DNA of 64,000 nt, from the NCBI GenBank assembly GCA_947629645.1, contig CANREV010000016.1, forward strand, positions 1-64,000, in the 5' to 3' direction. Of this stretch, positions 8,503 through 17,410 are shown in pieces. How positions within the stretch are numbered: position 1 is the first letter of the stretch; each line of letters starts with the position of its first letter. The position numbers and the translations under genes were made by a program. This stretch comes from an uncultured Acetatifactor sp. (lineage in GTDB: Bacteria > Bacillota > Clostridia > Lachnospirales > Lachnospiraceae). The notes beneath the pieces were generated by a model, which did no database searches, was not told the DNA's origin, and was given only the letters and a program-made list of their open reading frames with translations.

Positions 8503-9783
8503 ATGCTTGTAGGTATGGATGAAAAAAAGAGAATCTCCCATAATTTAACAGGAATGTCCAAAATAGCCGTAATGGCGGTAATAGCCGTATTGTGCTGTCC
8601 TTTGGTAACAAAAGCTTCCTCGATTTCAGGGATCCAGAATAATATTAATAATTATCAGCAACAGCTCGATAAGATCAACAGCCAGATCGCCGAGCTGGAA
8701 AATGAACAGGATCTGATTCAGGAAGAGCTCGATGATTTTAACGCGGAGCTGGTCAACACGATGACAAGCATCAACCTGCTGGAAGACCAGATCGCGCAAA
8801 AACAGGCGCAGATCGAGGACAAGCAGAAGCAGGTCGAGGAGACGCAGAAAGAATATGACGCTGCCGTGCAAAAGGAGGAAGATCAGAAAAAAAGCATGGC
8901 GGCGCAGGTACGTCTGATTTACGAAAACGGCGATGATTCTTATCTGAACGTACTGCTCAAAGGCGGCGGCATCGGAGATGTCTTAAATAACATGGACTAT
9001 ATTGAAAAAGTCTATGAGTATAATAAAAAGATGCTGAACGACTATATTGAGACGAAAGAGATGGTGCTGGCACTGTGGAATCAGCTGGAGGCGGAAAAAG
9101 CCGAACTGGAACAGGATATGCAGCAGCTTGCATCGGATAAGCAGGAACTGGACAAGCAGAAGGACGATCTGAATGTGATGATCGCCAGAAAGAAGCAGGA
9201 ATCCGCCAATTATGCGGCGGAGCTGGATCAGGCGCGGCAGCAGGCGGCAGTGAATAAGACATTGCTGCAGCGGGAACAGAAAAAACTGGAGGAAGCCAGG
9301 GCTGCGGCAGCGGCGGCGGCTGCAGCAGCCGCCGCGCGGCAGGATAAACCGGCAGGAAACAGTGCGGTGACCACGCCCAGTACCTCCCAAACGGATTATA
9401 CGCCGGTGGTCAACGGTTCTTCCGGCAGCGATCAGGGGAAGCAGATCGCCAATTATGCCTGTCAGTTTGTGGGGAATCCCTATGTGGCGGGGGGAACCAG
9501 CCTGACGACAGGAGCGGATTGTTCAGGTTTTACATACAGGGTATTTGCCGATTTTGGCTATAGTCTGCCCAGAACTTCCACCCAGCAGAGGAGCGTTGGT
9601 ACCGGCATCAGCCTTGACGAGGCGCAGCCGGGGGATCTGGTCTGCTACGAGGGTCATGTGGCGATTTATATCGGCAGCGGGCTGATCGTCCATGCCAGCA
9701 ACAGCAGCCCTTATCCCAGAGGCGGGATCAAGATCGGGAACGTGCAGTATAAGCCTGTTGTATGCGTAAGGCGGATTGTCTAA
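8503..9783 (+). CDS. Secreted coiled-coil NlpC/P60 peptidoglycan endopeptidase (CwlO/PcsB-like)
   Basis: 426 residues from ATG 8503 (GGGG 12 bases upstream; the ATG at 8515 is an alternative). Signal peptide about residues 15-40 ending near TKASS. Residues 45-265 are a long coiled coil rich in Q, E, D and K, followed by an Ala/Gly/Pro/Thr linker with a run of alanines. The C-terminal NlpC/P60 domain has catalytic Cys340 in GADCSGF and His385 in GHVAIYI. This is the CwlO/PcsB layout, in which the coiled coil docks on FtsEX and controls the hydrolase; the target is stem-peptide bonds in the wall. An FtsEX partner is not in this window. Confidence 0.88.
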   Translation: MLVGMDEKKRISHNLTGMSKIAVMAVIAVLCCPLVTKASSISGIQNNINNYQQQLDKINSQIAELENEQDLIQEELDDFNAELVNTMTSINLLEDQIAQKQAQIEDKQKQVEETQKEYDAAVQKEEDQKKSMAAQVRLIYENGDDSYLNVLLKGGGIGDVLNNMDYIEKVYEYNKKMLNDYIETKEMVLALWNQLEAEKAELEQDMQQLASDKQELDKQKDDLNVMIARKKQESANYAAELDQARQQAAVNKTLLQREQKKLEEARAAAAAAAAAAAARQDKPAGNSAVTTPSTSQTDYTPVVNGSSGSDQGKQIANYACQFVGNPYVAGGTSLTTGADCSGFTYRVFADFGYSLPRTSTQQRSVGTGISLDEAQPGDLVCYEGHVAIYIGSGLIVHASNSSPYPRGGIKIGNVQYKPVVCVRRIV

Positions 9784-9820
9784 AGGCGAGGAACCTTAAA
9801 TCAATGCAGGAGGATTTCTT

Positions 9821-10651
9821 ATGTTACGGATTGGATGCCATTTATCTTCTTCCAAGGGCTTTTTGGATATGGCCAGGACGGCTCGGTCTATCGGAGCCAC
9901 TACGTTTCAGTACTTTACCAGAAATCCGCGGGGAGGAGCCGCGAAAGAATGGAATGCGGCCGATATAGAAGCCATGCTGATGCTGTTTGAGCAGACGGGA
10001 ATCGGCAGCCCGCTGGCGCATGCGCCTTATACCATCAATGCCTGCGCAAAAGAGGAACGCACAAGGCAGTTTGCTCTGGAAACGCTGGCAGACGATATCC
10101 GGCGGCTTGAAATGATTCCCGATGCGCTCTATAATTTCCATCCCGGCAGTCATGTGGGGCAGGGTGCGGAAAAAGGAATTGAACTGATTGCAGACGCGCT
10201 GGATCAGGTGTTGAAACCGGATCAGCACACAACGGTGCTTTTGGAAACCATGGCGGGAAAGGGCACGGAGGTCGGCAGAACGTTTGAGGAGCTTCGCAGT
10301 ATCATTGATAAAGTGAAACTTTCCGAAAAAGTAGGAGTCTGTCTGGATACCTGTCATGTCTGGGACGGCGGTTATGATATTGTGGACCATCTGGACGATG
10401 TGATAGAAGAATTTGACAAGGTGATCGGTCTGGACCGGTTGAAGGCGATCCATATCAACGATTCCATGAATCCCTGCGGCGCCCATAAAGACAGGCACCA
10501 GAAGATAGGGCAGGGATATATCGGGACGGAGGCTTTCGGCAGGATCGTGAATCATCCAGCTCTGAAAGATCTGCCCTTTTATCTGGAGACGCCCAATGAA
10601 CTGGAGGGGTATCAGGAGGAGATCGCCTTGCTGCGAAGCCTGGCGCGGTAA
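9821..10651 (+). CDS. nfo: Deoxyribonuclease IV (AP endonuclease)
   Basis: 276 residues, full length for endonuclease IV, a three-zinc TIM-barrel enzyme cutting 5' to abasic sites in base excision repair. Seen: N-terminus [12 protein letters not shown], metal-ligand motifs [52 protein letters not shown] and the late FYLETP. Start ATG at 9821 has AGGAGG eight bases upstream. It sits 37 bp after the NlpC/P60 gene and could be co-transcribed with it. Confidence 0.96.
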   Translation: MLRIGCHLSSSKGFLDMARTARSIGATTFQYFTRNPRGGAAKEWNAADIEAMLMLFEQTGIGSPLAHAPYTINACAKEERTRQFALETLADDIRRLEMIPDALYNFHPGSHVGQGAEKGIELIADALDQVLKPDQHTTVLLETMAGKGTEVGRTFEELRSIIDKVKLSEKVGVCLDTCHVWDGGYDIVDHLDDVIEEFDKVIGLDRLKAIHINDSMNPCGAHKDRHQKIGQGYIGTEAFGRIVNHPALKDLPFYLETPNELEGYQEEIALLRSLAR

Positions 10652-10823
10652 AGCCGTTTATAAGAAGCGGATGGAAACGGGGGCATTTGGAAAGTTCTTA
10701 AAATTGGTAGTATTGCGGGGAGCTTTGGCGTAGAATGTATGGCGGGATGCGAGTTGGAGAACCGACTGGCCGCCTGTGTTTGCAAAAAAGAAAGAGGAAA
10801 GCGGAAAGGATGGAAGATCCGAT

Positions 10824-11675
10824 ATGAAAGCGATCGCTGCTAAGACCGTGGTTTCTCTTCGGGCAAAGCCCTCCCTGCGGATCTGCCTGGATGATGAATT
10901 ACTGTACGGTATGACTGCGGACATTTTGGAAGAGGTTTCCGATGCGGATGGGGCGGAAACGGAATGGGTACATATCAGAACGGAATACCGGCATGAAGCG
11001 TATTGCAGGAAAGAAGATCTGCTGATCGGGCGGGACAGGGCAGTCCGCTGGGACAGCGGGCCGTTATGTACGGTGACGCAGGCTTACGCGGATGTGCTTT
11101 CGGAACCTGAAGTACAGGGAATCTGCAGGGAATCCCTGACCCGGGGAGGACGACTGATCAGGATAGGAGAAGCGTTCGGGCGGGAAGGCTGGACGGAAGT
11201 GGAATTGGCGGACGGCAGAAAAGGATATACGAAGGAGTCGTTTTTAGGTCCCTGTTACAGGCATCCCTTTACAACTGATGAAGAGGAATTTCGCCGGAAA
11301 CTGACAGAGACGGCCAAGGGATATCTGGGCACCCAATACCGATGGGGCGGGAAAAGTCCTCTGGGTATTGACTGTTCGGGATTGACCAGTATGTGTTATA
11401 TGCTCTGCGGCGTCTTTATTTACCGCAATGCCCGCCTGATGGAAGGATTTCCGATCAGGGAGATCGGAAAAGAAGAGATGAAACCAGGAGATCTGCTTTA
11501 TTTTCCGGGACATATCGCCATGTATCTGGGAAATGACAGGTATATCCATTCCACGGGGAAAAACGGCAGTGATGGCGTGGTGATCAACAGTCTGAATCCG
11601 GCCCATGAGGATTTCAGGCCGGATTTGCGGGGAATGCTGGAGCATGCGGGCAGTCTGTTCCCGCCAGGCGGCTGA
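10824..11675 (+). CDS. Bacterial SH3 / NlpC-P60 family peptidase
   Basis: 283 residues. Two SH3-like segments (about 1-75 and 85-140; VVSLRAKPSLR and GWTEVELADGRKGYTKESF) precede an NlpC/P60 domain with Cys184 in GIDCSGL and His230 in GHIAMYL. The layout resembles YkfC-type gamma-D-glutamyl-diamino-acid endopeptidases that process muropeptides. There is no signal peptide from ATG 10824, so a cytoplasmic muropeptide-recycling role is possible. ATG 10824 was chosen because GGAAG lies seven bases upstream; the GTG at 10776 lacks a well-placed ribosome binding site. Confidence 0.82.
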   Translation: MKAIAAKTVVSLRAKPSLRICLDDELLYGMTADILEEVSDADGAETEWVHIRTEYRHEAYCRKEDLLIGRDRAVRWDSGPLCTVTQAYADVLSEPEVQGICRESLTRGGRLIRIGEAFGREGWTEVELADGRKGYTKESFLGPCYRHPFTTDEEEFRRKLTETAKGYLGTQYRWGGKSPLGIDCSGLTSMCYMLCGVFIYRNARLMEGFPIREIGKEEMKPGDLLYFPGHIAMYLGNDRYIHSTGKNGSDGVVINSLNPAHEDFRPDLRGMLEHAGSLFPPGG

Positions 11676-11761
11676 GGAAGATCAGACATACCCGCGAGCC
11701 TTGCCGCCAAAAAAGCGGATAGACAGGAAGAAAGATTCGGAAACGGGAAGGAGCGTTATCT

Positions 11762-13123
11762 GTGAAAATAATCATTTCAGGGGACGGCAAGCTGGGCGCT
11801 GCACTGACCCGCCAGTTATCGGCTGAAGGCTACGATCTGACGCTGATCGATGCGAATTTGAAGGTGTTGGAGTCCAGCGAGGAGCGCTACGATATCATGG
11901 TGGTTCAGGGAAATTGCGCTTCTATGAGCGTATTGGAACAGGCGGGAGTAAGGGAAGCCGATCTTTTGATCGCGGTGACCGGCGCGGATGAGATCAATCT
12001 GCTCTGCTGCATGACCGCTCATGGGATGAATCCCGCGCTGCACACCATCGCCAGAGTTAGAAATCCTGAGTATACGGATCAGGTGTATAAGATGCGGGAT
12101 ATGTTTGCGCTTTCCATGGCGGTGAACCCGGAAATGCAGGCGGCGATAGAGATGGAGAGGCTGTTAAAGTATCCCGGGTTTTTAAAACGGGACACATTCG
12201 CCAAAGGACGGGTGGAGATCGTGGAGCTGCGGATCAACGCTGACAGCAAATTGTGCAATGTAGCGCTGAACGATATGAACAATATCGTGAAATGTCAGAT
12301 CCTGATCTGCGCCGTTCTGCGCAGCGGCAAGGCCATAGCGCCGGATGGAAATTTTGTGCTCCGGGAAGGGGACCGTATTTTTGTGACGGCGGCCGCCAGG
12401 GAGCTGGCTACGCTGTTAAAGAACCTGGAAATGATCACTCATAAAGTAAAGCACGCCATTTTGTGCGGCGGCGGACGGGTCAGCTATTATCTTGCGAAGC
12501 AGCTGCACAAGAGCGGCATCAATGTGAAAATTCTGGAAAGAGATCCCGCAAGATGCGTTCAGCTGGCAACTGTGCTGCCAGAGGCCGATATCATACAGGG
12601 AGATGCCAGCAGCCAGTTCCTGCTGGAGAAAGAAGGCATCTCCGACTGCGATGCGCTGGTGACGCTGACAGGGCTGGACGAGTTTAACATGATCATTTCC
12701 CTGTATGGTACAAGCTGCGGCGTTCCGCAGGTTATCACCAAATTAGGGCGTATTGATAATTCTAATATTCTGGGCGAATTGTCCATCGGCAGCATTATCA
12801 GCCCCAAGGAGCTGTGCAGCAATAGCATTGTCCGTTACGTCAGGGCTATGAACAATCAGACCGGCGCGGCGGTGTCGGTACATACCATTGCGGACGGGCA
12901 GGCGGAAGCCATGGAATTTCGGGTGGATGAGGCTGTCAGATATCGCGGTGTACCGCTAAAGCAGCTCCATGTCAAGAAAAATGTGCTGGTGGCCTGCATT
13001 ACCAAAGGGGCTACGCAGGAGATCCCTAACGGCGATTCTTATTTTGATACGGGCGATACCGTCATCATTGTTACCAACGGCGAAAAGGGTATCTTTCAGC
13101 TGAACGATATCTTTGAGTGGTAG
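11762..13123 (+). CDS. trkA: Trk potassium uptake system regulatory subunit TrkA
   Basis: 453 residues made of two RCK units. First TrkA-N Rossmann fold starts at residue 1 (IISGDGKLG) and the second near residue 233 (ILCGGGRVSYYL), each followed by a TrkA-C domain. It forms the NAD(H)/ATP-sensing cytoplasmic ring that gates the TrkH channel. GTG start at 11762 with AAGGAG eight bases upstream. trkH follows after 27 bp, so the pair is an operon. Confidence 0.95.
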   Translation: MKIIISGDGKLGAALTRQLSAEGYDLTLIDANLKVLESSEERYDIMVVQGNCASMSVLEQAGVREADLLIAVTGADEINLLCCMTAHGMNPALHTIARVRNPEYTDQVYKMRDMFALSMAVNPEMQAAIEMERLLKYPGFLKRDTFAKGRVEIVELRINADSKLCNVALNDMNNIVKCQILICAVLRSGKAIAPDGNFVLREGDRIFVTAAARELATLLKNLEMITHKVKHAILCGGGRVSYYLAKQLHKSGINVKILERDPARCVQLATVLPEADIIQGDASSQFLLEKEGISDCDALVTLTGLDEFNMIISLYGTSCGVPQVITKLGRIDNSNILGELSIGSIISPKELCSNSIVRYVRAMNNQTGAAVSVHTIADGQAEAMEFRVDEAVRYRGVPLKQLHVKKNVLVACITKGATQEIPNGDSYFDTGDTVIIVTNGEKGIFQLNDIFEW

Positions 13124-13150
13124 CAGGGCTGGGAAAGGCTTGGTATAATT

Positions 13151-14605
13151 ATGAATTATAAAATGGTGGGACGACTGATCGGGAAGATGCTGGTAGTGGA
13201 AGCGGTGTTTATGATCCCCGCGCTGTTCATCAGTTTGTTTGAAAGAGAGTACAGAGCGGTTCTGGGGTTCGCGGTCAGCATGGCCGTGATTTTTGTGATC
13301 GCGGGAGTATTGTCCCTTTTGTGCAGAGGATCGCAAAAGAAATTTTATGCCAGAGAGGGTCTGGTCTGTGTGGGACTCAGCTGGGGAATCTTAGGACTGC
13401 TGGGAGGGCTGCCTTTTTATCTTTCCGGAGAAATCCCTGATTTTGTGGACGCTTTTTTTGAAATTGTGTCAGGGTTTACCACCACAGGGGCTTCTATTGT
13501 GCCGGAGGTTGAAAAGTTGTCCAAGGGCATCCTGTATTGGCGCAGCTTCAGCCATTGGCTGGGCGGAATGGGCGTTCTGGTGTTTTTGCTGGCTGTCACT
13601 TCCGCGGGGGGAGGCGACAACGGTTTTACCATGCATCTGCTGCGTGCGGAAAGCCCGGGCCCCAATGTGGGAAAACTGGTGCCTAAGATGCGCAAAACGG
13701 CTGAGATACTCTATGCCCTGTATATTTTGCTGACTGTTTTGAACGTGATCTTTCTGCTGGCGGGAGGTATGCCTGTGTTTGACGCGGTATGCACCGCTTT
13801 CGGAACGGCGGGCACGGGAGGCTTTGGCGTCAAGAATGACAGCATAGCGGGATACAGCTCTTATCTGCAGAATGTCTGCACGGTGTTTATGATGCTGTTC
13901 GGTGTCAATTTTACCTGTTATTATCTGCTGCTTTTAAGACAGTTTAGGAATGTGTTTCGGGATGAAGAACTGAGAATGTATCTGGGAGTAGCGTTAGGAA
14001 GCGTTGTCCTGATCACGCTGGATCTGAAGGGTTTTTATCCTACATTTGGCGAGACGCTGCGTCACGCGGCGTTTCAGGTGGCCAGTATTATGACCACCAC
14101 CGGGTTTGCCACTACGGATTTCGACTTATGGCCAGCGTTTTCCAAGGCTATTCTGCTTGGCCTCATGGTAATAGGCGCCTGTGCGGGCAGTACCGGAGGC
14201 GGTTTTAAGTGCGGACGGGCGCTGTTAGCGCTAAAGAGTCTGCGCCGGAGCGTGCGTCAGGTCATCCATCCGGAGAGAGTGCAGGTAGTGCGCTCCAACG
14301 GTCATCCGGTAGACGAAAAAATCCTTCAGAATGTCAACGCGTACCTGGCCGCGTATGTGCTTGTCATCATTCTGAGTTTCCTTCTGATCTCCATAGACGG
14401 TTTTTCCGTGACAACGAATCTGTCCGCTGTGCTGGCGTGTTTTAATAATATAGGCCCCGGCCTTGAGGCCGTAGGCCCATCGTGCAATTTCTCCGGATTT
14501 GGCTGGTTTTCCAAACTGGTACTGATCATGGATATGCTGGCGGGAAGGCTGGAGATTTTTCCGATCCTGATCCTGTTTTCCAAGTATACGTGGAAGCGCA
14601 GATAA
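13151..14605 (+). CDS. trkH: Trk/Ktr-type potassium transporter membrane subunit
   Basis: 484 residues, polytopic membrane protein with the four M1-P-M2 repeats of the superfamily of K+ transporters. Pore filters are visible as FTTTGASIV (near residue 115), TAGTGGFGV (near 221), TTTGFATTDF (near 317) and FNNIGPGLE (near 435). It moves K+ inward together with TrkA encoded just upstream. ATG 13151 has only a modest GGGAAAGG-type ribosome binding site. It ends 20 bp from the convergent AEC transporter gene. Confidence 0.95.
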   Translation: MNYKMVGRLIGKMLVVEAVFMIPALFISLFEREYRAVLGFAVSMAVIFVIAGVLSLLCRGSQKKFYAREGLVCVGLSWGILGLLGGLPFYLSGEIPDFVDAFFEIVSGFTTTGASIVPEVEKLSKGILYWRSFSHWLGGMGVLVFLLAVTSAGGGDNGFTMHLLRAESPGPNVGKLVPKMRKTAEILYALYILLTVLNVIFLLAGGMPVFDAVCTAFGTAGTGGFGVKNDSIAGYSSYLQNVCTVFMMLFGVNFTCYYLLLLRQFRNVFRDEELRMYLGVALGSVVLITLDLKGFYPTFGETLRHAAFQVASIMTTTGFATTDFDLWPAFSKAILLGLMVIGACAGSTGGGFKCGRALLALKSLRRSVRQVIHPERVQVVRSNGHPVDEKILQNVNAYLAAYVLVIILSFLLISIDGFSVTTNLSAVLACFNNIGPGLEAVGPSCNFSGFGWFSKLVLIMDMLAGRLEIFPILILFSKYTWKRR

Positions 14606-14624
14606 AGCCACGCTTTGGAGCGCC

Positions 14625-15641
14625 TTACAGAAGCCCAAGCGTGCGCAGGGACAATATGGAAAGAAAGATGGTAAAGATGGACGCGATGGAGGTCCAGACC
14701 ACTAACTGTCCCGCGAGGACGCCATCGTTGTCCATTTCCTGCGCCATGATGGCGCTGGCGACCGCCACGGGAGAACCGAAGAGAGCTACCAGCGCGGGAT
14801 AGACCGTGGCGTCAAAGTGGAGAAGATCCGTATGAGCGGAAAGAATGACGGCAAGACCAATGACCGCCAAGGGAACCACTACTACTCGGGCAACGGTTCC
14901 GATAAGGATTTCTTTTAACAGGCCTCTGACCGCGGAAAAGTCAAACAGCCCGCCCAGGATCACCAGAGCCAGCGGAGAACAGATTTTTGCAAGGTTATTG
15001 AGGGCTTCATAGAGAAAAGGAAGGCTGCCTGAGAGAGAAAAAACGGGATTTCCGTCTGCGTTCACAGGGATAAAAGACCGGATCCCCAGGACGATCAGAC
15101 CGCATACCACACCGATGATCAGGGGGTTTTTGGCGATTTTCACCAGGACCTCCTTCAGATTTGCTTTTTGCCCCCCTTCTCCCTCTAAAAACATGGTCAG
15201 GGAAATGACGGCGAGGATATTGAAGGTAGGGATGGAGAAAGCGCTTAATACCGCGGCGATGCCCCTGCCAGTCACACCGCCCAGAGATTCCGCAAGCGTC
15301 AGTCCGATGATGGCGAAATTAGAGCGGAAAACGCATTGCAGTACAACGCCTTTTTGCCGATTGTCGGGCACGGTCAGCTTTACTGTCAGAAGCCCTAGGA
15401 AAAATACTATAAGAATAGCGATCTCCGAATAGATGACCACCGACCAGTTGATGTCGGTAAAAGATTCAATGTTATATACATTGATGAACAACATACAGGG
15501 CAGACAGACGCGGAAGATCAGTTTGTTTCCCTTTTTAAACCAGCCTTCGTCTAAAAAATTCTTCCTTTTCAGCAGATAGCCCAGCAAAATCAGTAAGATG
15601 ATGGGCAGTATGGCGTTTAACGCAAATAATAAAGTATCCAT
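14625..15641 (-). CDS. AEC (auxin efflux carrier) family transporter
   Basis: 338 residues with about ten hydrophobic helices in two inverted halves, typical of the AEC/PIN-like family (for example MleP-type malate or other organic-acid exporters). Opening ILPIILLILLGYLLKRKNF and the terminal half GSPVAVASAIMAQEMDNDG match the family. Substrate cannot be read from sequence. ATG at 15641 with AAGGAGA upstream and a strong promoter at 15715-15743. It is transcribed divergently from spoIIID. Confidence 0.88.
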   Translation of the reverse strand: MDTLLFALNAILPIILLILLGYLLKRKNFLDEGWFKKGNKLIFRVCLPCMLFINVYNIESFTDINWSVVIYSEIAILIVFFLGLLTVKLTVPDNRQKGVVLQCVFRSNFAIIGLTLAESLGGVTGRGIAAVLSAFSIPTFNILAVISLTMFLEGEGGQKANLKEVLVKIAKNPLIIGVVCGLIVLGIRSFIPVNADGNPVFSLSGSLPFLYEALNNLAKICSPLALVILGGLFDFSAVRGLLKEILIGTVARVVVVPLAVIGLAVILSAHTDLLHFDATVYPALVALFGSPVAVASAIMAQEMDNDGVLAGQLVVWTSIASIFTIFLSILSLRTLGLL

Positions 15642-15714
15642 GTCAATTCTCCTTTACTTCTTCCACAATCCGGCTTGAAAAGTTTTCCAGGCCGGCCGCT
15701 GCCTTTTTGCTTTT

Positions 15715-15743
15715 ATTATATTTGATATGTCAGGGAAGGACAA
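15715..15743 (-). promoter_or_regulatory. Promoter of the AEC transporter gene
   Basis: Minus-strand TTGTCC (15743-15738), 17-bp spacer, perfect TATAAT (15720-15715). Confidence 0.65.
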
Positions 15744-15762
15744 GCTTTTGTTTTGGATACCG

Positions 15763-15792
15763 CGCATATCTCCCCCAGTCTCATCATAAGAT
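15763..15792 (+). promoter_or_regulatory. Sigma-E-like promoter of spoIIID
   Basis: CGCATATC (15763-15770) closely matches the B. subtilis sigma-E -35 consensus and CATAAGAT (15785-15792) matches 6 of 8 positions of its -10, with 14 bp between. The predicted start is about 22 bp before the TTG start codon of spoIIID. In B. subtilis spoIIID is transcribed by sigma-E. Assigned by eye, not tested against background. Confidence 0.55.
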
Positions 15793-15820
15793 GTAAAAAA
15801 GATTCTTAAGGGGTTTTCTT

Positions 15821-16015
15821 TTGAAGGATTATATTGAGGAACGCGCTGTGAGCATCGCCAATTATATCATTGAAAACAATGCCACAGTGCGTCAAACGGC
15901 AAAGGCCTTTGGGGTTAGCAAGTCTACCGTACATACGGTAGTAACAAAACAGAGCGGTTCTGCTGGCTGGTGCATTGATGTGAATGACAATGTGATACGG
16001 TCAATAAAATACTAA
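15821..16015 (+). CDS. spoIIID: SpoIIID, N-terminal half (gene interrupted by recombinase element)
   Basis: The first 38 codons match the sporulation regulator SpoIIID (B. subtilis begins MHDYIKERTIKIGKYIVE; here MKDYIEERAVSIANYIIE) up to GVSKSTVH in the recognition helix of the helix-turn-helix. From codon 39 the reading frame runs into element DNA and ends after 64 residues with an unrelated tail (TVVTKQSGS...). The missing C-terminal half is at 20394-20534. SpoIIID is the mother-cell DNA-binding regulator of the sigma-E stage. As it stands the product has half a recognition helix and should not bind DNA. TTG start with AAGGGG seven bases upstream. Confidence 0.9.
   Translation: MKDYIEERAVSIANYIIENNATVRQTAKAFGVSKSTVHTVVTKQSGSAGWCIDVNDNVIRSIKY
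15924..15941. other. Left attachment site (attL) of the spoIIID element
   Basis: The 10-bp repeat ACCGTACATA occupies 15926-15935. Around it lies an 18-bp inverted repeat: CTACCGTA, central CA (15932-15933), TACGGTAG. Large serine recombinases act on short shared cores with a central two-base crossover; CA is the natural candidate. Confidence 0.75.
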
Positions 16016-16047
16016 CGGCAGGCCCATTATGAGCCTGCCGCGTTTTT
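16016..16047 (+). terminator. Rho-independent terminator just inside the element
   Basis: CGGCAGGC (16016-16023) and GCCTGCCG (16033-16040) form a perfect 8-bp stem with a 9-base loop, followed by CG and a T run (16043-16047). It starts one base after the stop of the truncated spoIIID frame and would end the transcript of the unexcised gene. Confidence 0.85.
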
Positions 16048-16064
16048 ATGCTTATAGATACTTT

Positions 16065-16943
16065 TTATTTGTTATCTTTATAGATCAGAGCAAATGCATA
16101 ATAGGTGTCGGTTTCAAAAGTAATTGTATTCTGATCAGAATCTAAATCCTTCAATACGATAGGCCTGCCATTTTCCGTTACGCTGATCATCCTGAAATCC
16201 CTGTTATCTTTCTGCAAAGCCGTTGGAATATTCAAAGTAATGCGCGCTTTACTGTCCATCTGATAAATAATCTGATCAGAAGGCAGGATATTGTATGTTC
16301 TTCCGATCACATAGTTACCGAGCACAGCTTCAAAAGAATCAAAGCACAAAGGCCCTTGTACCGCATTATAGATGCTTACCGGATAGCTGTTCTTTGCATC
16401 CGTGGTAAAATCCACCTTCTCATTGCTGTATGCGGCATACCGCTTTAATTCATCCGGCGTAGACGGCTCCCATGCTTCGGGCTTATCTTCTTCAGGTACT
16501 GAAGATTGGTCTTTGATTATGGTCGCGGGAGGATAAGAAGACCAGTGATCGCTGCCTTTTTGTTTTGACACATTCCAAATCTGCATTTTTCCGGGTTCGA
16601 TGATCTTGTATATGACTGCATCGGCATATTCGTCTACAGAAACATCTTCTATCTTTTCGCCTCTCCAGAGATCATAATCCACCGTTACGGTTTCTCCTGT
16701 ACCGCCGGACTTGTCATAGGTTATTGCAAGGGATCCGGATTCCATGGTATAGGATCTTGTATTAAAATAATCCTGTGCCGTCCCGTCTTCATAAAAGATG
16801 ACAGGGTTGTAAGGGAAGGGCCCATACCAGGCTCCCAATACATCTTCCTCCTCAGCGGCATTTGCAGTTACCGGCGTACATACTAATATGCCTGTTGCGC
16901 ATAACGCCGCTGCAATTTTTTTAAAACATCCTTTTCTTTTCAC
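16065..16943 (-). CDS. Secreted protein of unknown function (element cargo)
   Basis: 292 residues. An N-terminal signal peptide (KKIAAALCATGILVCTPVTANAA) predicts export; there is no lipobox and no other membrane segment. The mature part begins with a GAWYGPF...VIFYEDGTAQDYF segment reminiscent of small lipocalin-like or beta-rich domains that compare a measured value with a blank, but I do not recognise a family. No catalytic motif seen. GTG start at 16943 with AAGGAAGG upstream. Upstream DNA carries four short direct repeats and a TTGACA (17047-17107). Why a recombinase element carries it is unknown. Confidence 0.75.
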   Translation of the reverse strand: MKRKGCFKKIAAALCATGILVCTPVTANAAEEEDVLGAWYGPFPYNPVIFYEDGTAQDYFNTRSYTMESGSLAITYDKSGGTGETVTVDYDLWRGEKIEDVSVDEYADAVIYKIIEPGKMQIWNVSKQKGSDHWSSYPPATIIKDQSSVPEEDKPEAWEPSTPDELKRYAAYSNEKVDFTTDAKNSYPVSIYNAVQGPLCFDSFEAVLGNYVIGRTYNILPSDQIIYQMDSKARITLNIPTALQKDNRDFRMISVTENGRPIVLKDLDSDQNTITFETDTYYAFALIYKDNK

Positions 16944-17059
16944 GCATTTCGCCTTCCTTTCTGTTTTCTGCCTCTTTGTTTGCGCCGGACACCTTAAAAA
17001 TTTTTATAATGTCCGACTATTTAATATTCTCACAGACAAGCTCTGTTGTCAATGTCGAT

Positions 17060-17107
17060 TTAATCTCAAAATTTACTCTCAATTGAATCTTAAAATGTAA
17101 TCTCAAA
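17060..17107 (-). repeat. Four short direct repeats upstream of the secreted-protein gene
   Basis: Read on the minus strand, TTGAGATT-like words (TTGAGATTAC, TTAAGATTCA, TTGAGAGTAA, TTGAGATTAA) occur four times at spacings of 13, 11 and 13 bp. They end just before a TTGACA (17052-17047) that could be the -35 of the gene at 16065-16943. Such helical-phase direct repeats often bind an activator. Confidence 0.45.
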
Positions 17108-17160
17108 CCGCAGATTAGGAAAAAAATTTTTTTATAAAATACGGTCTGAAAACTTCCTCT

Positions 17161-17352
17161 ATTTATGTTCCCGCAAGGATTAGCAGAGAAAAGCGTAATG
17201 AAATCCGCAATGAAATCCGGTTGACGGCACAAAAAATTTGCAGAATATTAGATTGCTGTGATTTTGCGCAGTTTGGTTCGCCTCTGGGGAAAGCGATCGG
17301 TATTCCATTTAGGCAGCCGTCTGAACAGAATAGTATGCTGACACAGCCTTAG
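17161..17352 (+). other. Possible coding remnant inside the element
   Basis: The 638-bp stretch 16944-17581 has no convincing complete gene. One plus-strand frame from about 17161 to TAG at 17352 reads like protein (VPARISREKRNEIRNEIRL ... GSPLGKAIGIPF) and is followed by a real-looking terminator at 17411, but it has no start codon with a ribosome binding site. It may be the 3' end of a decayed gene, or chance. Confidence 0.25.
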
Positions 17353-17410
17353 AATTTTTGTGAAACCGGAGAGCATATTGCACCTGAAAATTCATCGGCA
17401 CAGCGCGAGG

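Noticed and set aside
10776..10823. Longer start (GTG) for the SH3/NlpC gene
   Set aside because: No ribosome binding site at a usable distance, whereas ATG 10824 has GGAAG.
15821..16015. spoIIID as a simple frameshifted or truncated pseudogene
   Set aside because: The exact missing half exists at 20395-20534, joined by a shared 10-bp repeat with a serine recombinase between. That is an insertion, not a frameshift.
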